In this document: positions 57,350-64,000 of the stretch, piece after piece
How the letters are laid out: every line of letters starts with the position of its first letter
How positions within the stretch are numbered: the first letter of the stretch is position 1
NCBI GenBank assembly: GCA_050084985.1
Contig: JBITNC010000001.1
Span: 31,992,001 to 32,056,000 of the forward strand
Source: Nageia nagi
Lineage: Eukaryota > Pinophyta
Direction of reading: 5' to 3'
Length of the DNA stretch: 64,000 nucleotides
Notes under the pieces: generated by a model
The model's database searches: none
What the model saw: the letters and a program-made list of their open reading frames with translations, nothing else
What the model was told of the DNA's origin: nothing
Made by a program: the position numbers and the translations under genes

Positions 57350-58054
57350 TTTTGTCCCTTTTTGAATTATCAACTGAAAATGCGGTTGATAATTTCAAAA
57401 ATATAGAATGAGAAGCTTCATCACTTGATTATTTGTTGTTGTTTTTTTTATGATATAATTTTTGACTCAATTTCTTAGATGAATCAAAATTTTGATTTAT
57501 CAAATTATGATAAAATGTGTTTTCATTTTACATTTGATGTAGTTTTGAAAACAAATTTGAATATACTTCAGAAGTGACTATTTTTGGTATGACAATGTGT
57601 TGAGCTTGTGTGATAGTTGCATGACATTTCTATTATGTTATTTTGCATGTCTAAGCACACATGTACCATATAAGTCCTCTTTAGTATATGAGTTTGATGG
57701 TGTTGTCCTTTGTCCCGATAATAGGGTTTCAAGATGATCTCCTATAATAATGATACATCACATTTTATCATTTTTTGATTTTCTTGACCAATTTAATGTT
57801 ATTTTGAGAAGTTTTTAATATTCTCATGGCTATTCCCAAATGTGACATTTTACTTCCAATTGCCAACATTTAGTGGCGATCATCGATGTCCGTACTCCAA
57901 TCGCCAGCGTTTCTTCATTGGATGTAAGTAAAAAGAAAAAGTTTTAACTTTTTCTTATTCATTTCTTTTCTAGCTATCACTTTCATTATCAGCTAGAACT
58001 AGTTTTTGTTATGATTTCATTGATTTCTAGCCATTGATATTCGTTACAATCATC
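57350..58054 (-). other. 3' non-coding part of element F
   Basis: Matches element D (29996-30420) to about 57775, then diverges. At 57855-57915 it carries words of the CGCCAGCGTTT type. It should hold the upstream region of the antisense gene that starts at 58055. Confidence 0.55.
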
Positions 58055-60420
58055 ATGCCTCCACGTAGACGCTCCACTGGATGTTCTCGACCTATTCGGG
58101 AAGAGGTAGGGTTTTGAAATAATTTTATTTTTTGTTTATAATTTGTAATTTAACGTTTAATTTCAAAATTGAAATCATGAATGATGTTTAGAAGTTATTT
58201 TGATTGTCTCTATCAGATAAAATTTGTAAATCATGCTTTTATTTATATTTTTTGTGAATTTTTTTATAATTCGACCTTGGTCGTCGACCTAGGCCGAACG
58301 GATGACAGAGTCGTCGGTGTTTGGAATACGAACACCAATGACTGAGTCTTACCTATTAGAAACAGCAATGTTTTAGTATGAAATACCATTTTTTTTTAGT
58401 TGAACTTTTTATTATTACATAGGTTTGAGACGTCTTTGAGCCTCAAGGTAGATATCCCTCGATTCTATAGGAGGGTAGAGATCTTCTAGGTCCAACGATC
58501 ATACCTTTTTCAGGTCCATTGGTTTTGGAGTGGGTCCACACATGGGTCGCATTCATTGGGAGTATCCTTTATTGGCTACATTGTTAGACAGATGGGACAC
58601 AGTGACATGTACTTTTCATCTTTTGATAGGGGAGATGACTATCACAGTGGAGGATATACATAGATTGTATAGACTCCCTATTCATGGATAAAGGATTTTA
58701 CCTATGGTGGATAGAACAGGAGCTTTACCTGCTATTTTTTATTTGTATGGGGCTGCTCGGGTTGATACTATTATTTCTAAGATTATTTCAGGTGGCATCC
58801 GATATTACCAATATTGGATGGAGGATCAATAGGGGATGATCCATTTTTCATACTTGATCAGTTTAGTACAGTGTTATGCTCTCCTCGATACTAGCAGTGG
58901 GAGGTTTTTGTGGTCATTATTGCCCATTATTGCAGATATGACATAGCATGGTACAATGTAACTTGGGCACCCACATTGTTAGCTCAAATTTATAGAGAGC
59001 TATTCTTTTATTCATAGGGGTATAGGGCCTCTTTATCAGTTAATGTAACCTTGTAGGCATGGGCTTATGAGCATATAGTTGTGGCTCATCCTCCAGGGTT
59101 ATCGATGCTAGGGTTTGGTAGTCACTTAGATTACGAGGCTAGCATAGTCTAATGGCATGATGATTTTTATATTCACCCATCAAATGGATTTCATCGAGAT
59201 GTGAGTTATTTTTGCCACATGCTTAGTCACTTGATTCAGATAAGGTAAGATTCAGACCTTATCACTTGTATCCTATCTAGAGAGAGCTTGCAGCTGAGCT
59301 TACTGGTATTCGATAGCCATGTGTTTTGAGTGGTCATCGAGCAGATTTTTTGGAGTATTTTCATTTTGAGAGAGTGCACTATCAGTTTGGCCTAGTTCAA
59401 GATGTGCTTGCCCCATCAGTGCCATATCAGTGTGAGGGCACTATCTCAATAGATGGTGTACAGCCATTGGTTTATGCAGAGCCTGATTCTACTCAGGAGG
59501 AGGGATCATTGGAGGATGATATCAGGGAGGATGACATTGGGGTGTCTAAGGCATTCAGGGCTTGGTGGGAGGATGGAGATGATGGCCTAGAGGGTAGATT
59601 AGAGGGTCGACATGTTCATAATGCATCGATGTTGTTGAGGAGTTGGGTACGGTAGCAGGAGAGGGCGAGGTAGGTAAGGAGCCTACAGGAGTGGAGGCTA
59701 TGGGAGAGGAGGCTACTAGTGAGGAGGTCATGGTAGATGCTCCTGAGGAGTTAGCTCCTGAGGAGTTAGCTCCTGAGGAGGAGGCTATAGGTGTAGGTGA
59801 GGAGGGAGCTACCCCAGAGGTTGTGCATAGAGTCAAGGAGGCTCCTGCTACATAGGTTCCTAGCATTGATACTTTGCTAGGAGATATTTATGAGCTAAGA
59901 TACCAATTGGCATAGGCCAACTCATGCATGTATAGGTATAGGGTTGAGCAAGATAGATACAAATAGGAGAGAGATGAGGCTCATACCTCTTTACAGGGAG
60001 CTCAAGCTCATTAGTTAGGAGCAGCATCTATTTCTGGGAGTAGTTCTTCAGTTTTCCATCATGGCATTTGTCAGCAATAGATTTTTATAGTGGTATAGTA
60101 TAGACATGGCTGATAGGTGTTCTAGCTTTTTCTCCTAGGGCTCACTATCCTATACCTCCAAATAGTTATATGCCTATAGATATCTTAGCATATCAGATAG
60201 GTAGTAGTGCATAGGGCACAGTTGGATCTCCAAGTAGGACTTAAAGGTCATGAGATTTTCCTAGTAGGAGTGGTACACCCTAGGCATCTCCCTTAGGTGT
60301 TGTTGGTTCATCTGAGTTACGAGGAGCTCACATCCAGGTAGTCCTACAGGATCCATAGGCACTACTCCTCCAGGTTAGGGTACCGAAGAGAGTAGTAGAT
60401 AGCGGAGGTGACTGAGTAGT
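58055..60420 (+). pseudogene. Antisense plant-mobile-domain-like gene in element F
   Basis: Exon 1 (58055-58105) encodes MPPRRRSTGCSRPIREE, followed by the splice donor GTAGGG. The likely acceptor is ACATAG at 58417-58422, giving a 317-bp intron. Exon 2 holds LLATLLDRWDTVTCTFHLL, then GEMTITVEDIHRLYRLPIHG (58539-58687) and GGIRYYQYWMEDQ. An open C-terminal part at 59326-59655 reads FLEYFHFERVHYQFGLVQDV. An acidic repeat (EELAPEELAPEEE) near 59740-59790 and a helical tail with DTLLGDIYELRYQLA follow. Stops and frameshifts occur between. The match is to the plant mobile domain family of transposon-linked and MAIN/MAIL-type proteins. It is on the strand opposite to the element. Confidence 0.7.
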
Positions 60421-61569
60421 CCTAGCGACAAGGTAGTGGTTGGGGTATTCCTTGAGGATACCCTTTTTAATGATGTTATTTTTTATATGCTTATGAGGTT
60501 ATTGGACCCTTGTAGTTTTATTCTATGATTCATGATGTTATGTTGACCTTTTGATGGACTATTATGATGTATATATAGATAGATAGATCTTTGATATTTA
60601 TAGTACTTGTATGATTCTTGATGCATGATCTTTCATTCTATACATAGATTTATGATAAAATAGGTATGATATGATGTTATGTAGATTATAATAAACATAA
60701 TTGTTTTTTAATTACATGATGATGAATAAATGATAGATGTAATTTTCAAAATGTATAATGCATAGATATAATTGTGAATGTATGATGTATAATTTTTTGA
60801 GGATACTTTTATAATTTTTTAAATAATGATAAAATATATAACATATATCAACAAATTAGTTTGATGATGTTACTAATCTCAAAATTAATTTGGTAATAAG
60901 TAGATTATAGCTACTATAAACAATAATTCTAACTTATAATTTTAATAAGTTAAGTTAATTTAAGTTATTGATAACGTGGAATAACATAGTTGTTTACATA
61001 AGTTAAGTTATTTAAGGACATATTTTTATTACATTTTTGCAGAATCAGATGCATCTTCTTCGTACTTGGCAATTTTACAATAAACTTCTTGACATGACAA
61101 ACTAGTGACTTATGGATGCATATGAACATTAACTTTATCTTGGTTAGGGGAACAATAAATAATCATTCTTATCCTTTCCAAAGAAAAGCAATTTTAATAA
61201 TGTTCAAAGGTAATAGATAATAGTAAAAATGGCTTGACATGACACACTAGTGACTTATGGATGCATATGAACATTAACTTTATCTTGGTCAGGGGAACAA
61301 TAAATAATCATTTTTATCCTTTCCAAAGAAAAGCAATTTTAATAATATTCAATGGTGATGATATTCTCAAAAGGAATGGGTTTAACAAAATGACACAAAT
61401 GATTCTAAACACAAACAAATTACAAACTATGACAAAAGATTAGTTGATTTTGGATTAATAACCAAGTTATTATAACATCTACCTTATCTTTCTTTATTTC
61501 AAGATCTAATAACCTAAGATGATATCAAAAATATTGTTATATGTTGATAGAAAATCTATAAACTCTAGT
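60421..61569. other. AT-rich non-coding part of element F with a 146-bp tandem duplication
   Basis: CTTGACATGAC at 61087 and 61233 starts two nearly identical units (GACTTATGGATGCATATGAA, GGGGAACAATAAATAATCAT). No gene. The open frame at 61261-61443 lies in the second unit and is chance. Confidence 0.65.
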
Positions 61570-61965
61570 GTGTGTAGTGAGATTTATTTCCCTTCTTAGA
61601 TCATTTGAGATGAAATATCCTAGAGACATTAATAAGCTAGTCTATCCATATGAAATGTATAGAGGTCCATAGGAAAGAAGGTCGCTAACCAAAATGGACA
61701 TATCGCCACTCGTAAGGTATGCCTCATTACCAAATAGGTGTCCATAGCCCTGATGAGGATTAACCCCTTGATCCCACTACAACCTTGCTCTACTGCCAGT
61801 CAGGCATCCATAGCCCCAGTAGAGGATATTGTAATCACCCAAGAATCATTGATATAATGTAGCAATTTTTTTTTGTCATCTCCTTTTTTTTTTTAACTAT
61901 CAAATGATTCTTGGGTTCAAGATGAAGTAAATAATAGGATAGACACATAACTTTCACTCTTAATG
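61570..61965 (-). other. Conserved hairpin-rich non-coding block (element F)
   Basis: Partner of 33400-33880 in element D. Shared words include AGGTCCATAGGAAAGAAGGT, CCACTCGTAAGGTATGCC, CTACAACCTTGCTCTACTGC and GAGGATATTGTAATCACCCA. The arms CCTCAT and ATGAGG (about 61731 and 61757) flank the first unit, and CTCTAC and GTAGAG the second. Confidence 0.55.
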
Positions 61966-62333
61966 TCTCTTAGAATGATTTCATTCAAATTCTCTTAGAA
62001 TTTTTTAATGTCATAAGTGTTTGGAGTTTTTGGATTTTCTTTCAAGCACGAACTTTATGTTTTTCTATCATCTATGGTATATCATTTCTTTATGAAAGAG
62101 AAGACAAAGTGAATGTAGTGATAACAAGGAGATTATTCTAAAATGACCTTTTCACACATTACACATTTACTGGATAATCACTTTTACAATGACATGCAAC
62201 ATATATTTACATCATACAAGGGTAGGGCACCCAATTGCCAAGTGACCTCTAGATGTTTCCATCTAGGTAGATTTTATAATTTTATAATTTTTATGTGTTT
62301 TATAGTTTTCAAATTTTTAGGATTTTATAATTT
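61966..62333. other. Non-coding stretch between hairpin block and accessory frame
   Basis: T-rich, with repeated TTTTATAATTTT words near 62270-62340. An 85-codon + strand frame here has no family likeness. Confidence 0.35.
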
Positions 62334-63560
62334 TCAATTTTTTATGATTTTATCATTTTTTCTAGGGAATCTATTCATGACGCGTTCAAATCGAGTTTGA
62401 ACTGCATCAAGATTGAATGAACAATGTGTTGAACTAAACAAAAAACTAAAATCTAATACCACTTGATTATGATAGATTTTTGGAACACAATAATCTAAGT
62501 GTTCGAATGTTACAGTTTGTGTGATTGAGATGATTTGTTCTCGATGTTTTAAAGTCAGCTTGTGAGTACAATCAACTATTATTTTGGGCTTTTCTATAGG
62601 CCACACAAGATAGAAATATATCATTAAATCATATTATGAGTTAGGAGAACACCATAACTCAAATGCATTGATACAAACAATAACTTGATACCATTTACTT
62701 TGACATCCCAACCATAAGATTCACATGCATCATAGAATGTCAAGGCCATTTTTTGTTGTATTTCAAGAGGCATGGAAAAGATATTTGAATACAAAGGAGT
62801 AGGAACGTTACAAATAACTTTCATAAAGATATCTTTTTCATACCTACTTTCAAATCTTGGAAGATAACTTCCATTATTCCGCACTCTATGTCCTTTTTGA
62901 TAGTTTTTCAATAATCTCATTTCTAACCCTTATTTGATTCATCGTTGTAAGTTCGGCAATACGACAAGCTTGCCTTTTCTCCAATCTTTGTTTCCAAATT
63001 GTATGTCGCATTTGCATGCAAAAAAATCTATGAGTTTGCCTATATTGTTGTTGTAATGTTCTAGGAGGAAAAGCCACAAAGGTGTTTGAAAAATCATAAA
63101 TTACCTTTTATGAGGTAAATAATGTAAAAGTTCATCCATCCATTCTAGGCTTTTGGTTAATTGTTTAACGTATTTTAGCCTAGCTAAAAGGAGTGAATAC
63201 TTAGTTAATTGACAATTTATGATGATTCTTGGTATTCCATAAGGCCATTGTAGGTAGAAAAGCTATTATTTCTTGTGATATTCTTTCCATATGGGTGAAA
63301 TAGATTTGTGGTCTAAAATAATGCTTACTTCATATCCACAAAAAGTGACTTCCCAACCATTATTTATACCACAAAACATATGGTATGTTCTTTCAAATTG
63401 TTCATCAATAGTCAATCATAAATAATTTAAGAGATTAAAATCAAATCCATGTTTTAAATATGTTAATGCTAAATCACCTGGATATCTTGGCGGTGGAAAT
63501 CGTATTGTGGTGGCAATATGCTACCTTTAGCAGATTCCTTTGCTAGATTCATCTTTTCTA
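62334..63560 (-). pseudogene. Sense accessory frame after integrase (element F)
   Basis: On the minus strand, about 100 bp after the end of integrase, a chain of frames reads MNLAKESAKGSILPPQYDF, then FPPPRYPGDLALTYLKHGFD, IDEQFERTYHMFCGINNGWE, YGIPRIIINCQLTKYSLLLA and LKYVKQLTKSLEWMDELLHY. An Arg-rich helix (RHTIWKQRLEKRQACRIAEL) and VPTPLYSNIFSMPLEIQQKM follow. The last open piece is 62624-62334. Several frameshifts. I do not recognise a family. It does not resemble the post-pol frame of element A. Confidence 0.5.
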
Positions 63561-63664
63561 TTTTAATCATTAACACTTGACAAATATTAATACTTTTATT
63601 TATTTATTAATTTAACAATAAAATAAAATGAAAGAAAAACTAATGTACATTTTTTTTTATGTAT

Positions 63665-64000
63665 AGAAGGGTCGAAGATGCATGATATTTATAGGTTCAT
63701 GCTCTTCATTTCCTTCCTTATCTGATAAATGATAAGTTCCTTTACCAAATTTTTCTTAATGATATATGGTCCTAATCAATTTGGAGCAAACTTATCTCTG
63801 AGCTGTCATTCTATTCGTGAAGTTTGTTGATTTTCTTTTAAAACCAAATCACCTATTTTGAACTCATGAATTAGAGCCCTTTTATCAAAAGCTCATTTTA
63901 TCCTCTTCTGATAAACATGCATATGCTCTAAAGCATTAATACATTTTTCATCTAAAAGTAACAATTGATCCAAGTGAGTCTATCTTGCTTCCTCGTCAAA
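63665..64000 (-). pseudogene. Integrase C-terminus (element F)
   Basis: Minus strand: THLDQLLLLDEKCINALEHM, HVYQKRI, FDKRALIHEFKIGDLVL, KENQQTSRIE, KFAPN-LGPYII and finally INIMHLRPFY-like sequence. This is the GPY/F end of a Ty3/gypsy polyprotein. Stops and a frameshift are present near its end. The catalytic core is outside the window. Confidence 0.82.

Larger units (their letters stand above)
56473..64000 (-). mobile_element. Element F: relative of D with integrase, accessory frame and antisense gene
   Basis: 3' LTR at 56473-57349, then in + coordinates a 3' non-coding part, an antisense plant-mobile-domain-like gene, a conserved hairpin block, a sense accessory frame and the integrase C-terminus at the window edge. 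LTR and internal ends match element D. It is inserted in element G; its 5' half and second target duplication lie outside. Confidence 0.85.

Noticed and set aside
59555-59866. Minus-strand Ser/Ala/Pro-rich frame
   Set aside because: Mirror of the acidic repeat of the antisense plant-mobile-domain-like gene on the + strand.
1-64000. tRNA or rRNA genes
   Set aside because: Only tRNA-complementary primer sites were found; no cloverleaf or rRNA core sequence recognised by eye.

Overview
The window is plant nuclear DNA made almost entirely of nested LTR retrotransposons. I found no intact host gene, no rRNA or tRNA gene and no CRISPR array. The sequence is AT-rich. The elements are Ty3/gypsy (Tat-like and chromovirus-like) and Ty1/copia, mostly old and broken by stops and frameshifts. 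Long, old, nested gypsy/copia DNA of this kind suits a large plant genome; a gymnosperm is a plausible guess, but the sequence does not prove it.

Layout. (1) 1-9515: element A, the 3' part of a Tat-like gypsy on the + strand: decayed pol, then a very long sense post-pol reading frame, then a 3' LTR with four tandem units. Its post-pol frame is split by element T (4817-7070, minus strand), a 2.25-kb non-autonomous LTR element with 127-bp LTRs that differ at one base and a perfect GGTTG target duplication. T carries pieces of two unrelated plant genes fused together: a FORKED/VAN3-binding-like piece and a glyoxalase/PhnB-like piece. (2) 9527-15852: element B, a chromovirus-like gypsy, + strand, with a truncated 5' LTR abutting element A. 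(3) 15853-19244: AT-rich relic DNA. (4) 19245-47707: element C, a Tat-like gypsy, + strand, whose RT is cut into three pieces by element H (23392-28432, chromovirus-like gypsy, minus) and element D (29147-45828, minus, TSD CCTCC). D in turn contains element E (34351-39631, Ty1/copia, +, TSD ATCAA), nearly intact with one in-frame stop. (5) 47708-50990: diffuse relic DNA. (6) About 50990-56472: the 3' end of element G, a minus-strand relative of D. (7) 56473-64000: element F, same family as D, minus strand, inserted into G and running off the window.

The most interesting biology is in elements T, F, G and A. F and G each carry, on the strand opposite to the element, a gene-like unit with a 17-codon first exon, a conserved splice donor and a plant-mobile-domain-like second exon. 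F also has a sense accessory frame just after integrase. F and D share a conserved hairpin-rich non-coding block. The LTR of A holds four copies of a degraded TGACGTCA (bZIP/CRE-type) box, each differing from that palindrome only at the central CpG. D has kept gag and protease but has no recognisable RT, RNase H or integrase, so it probably depended on relatives such as F.
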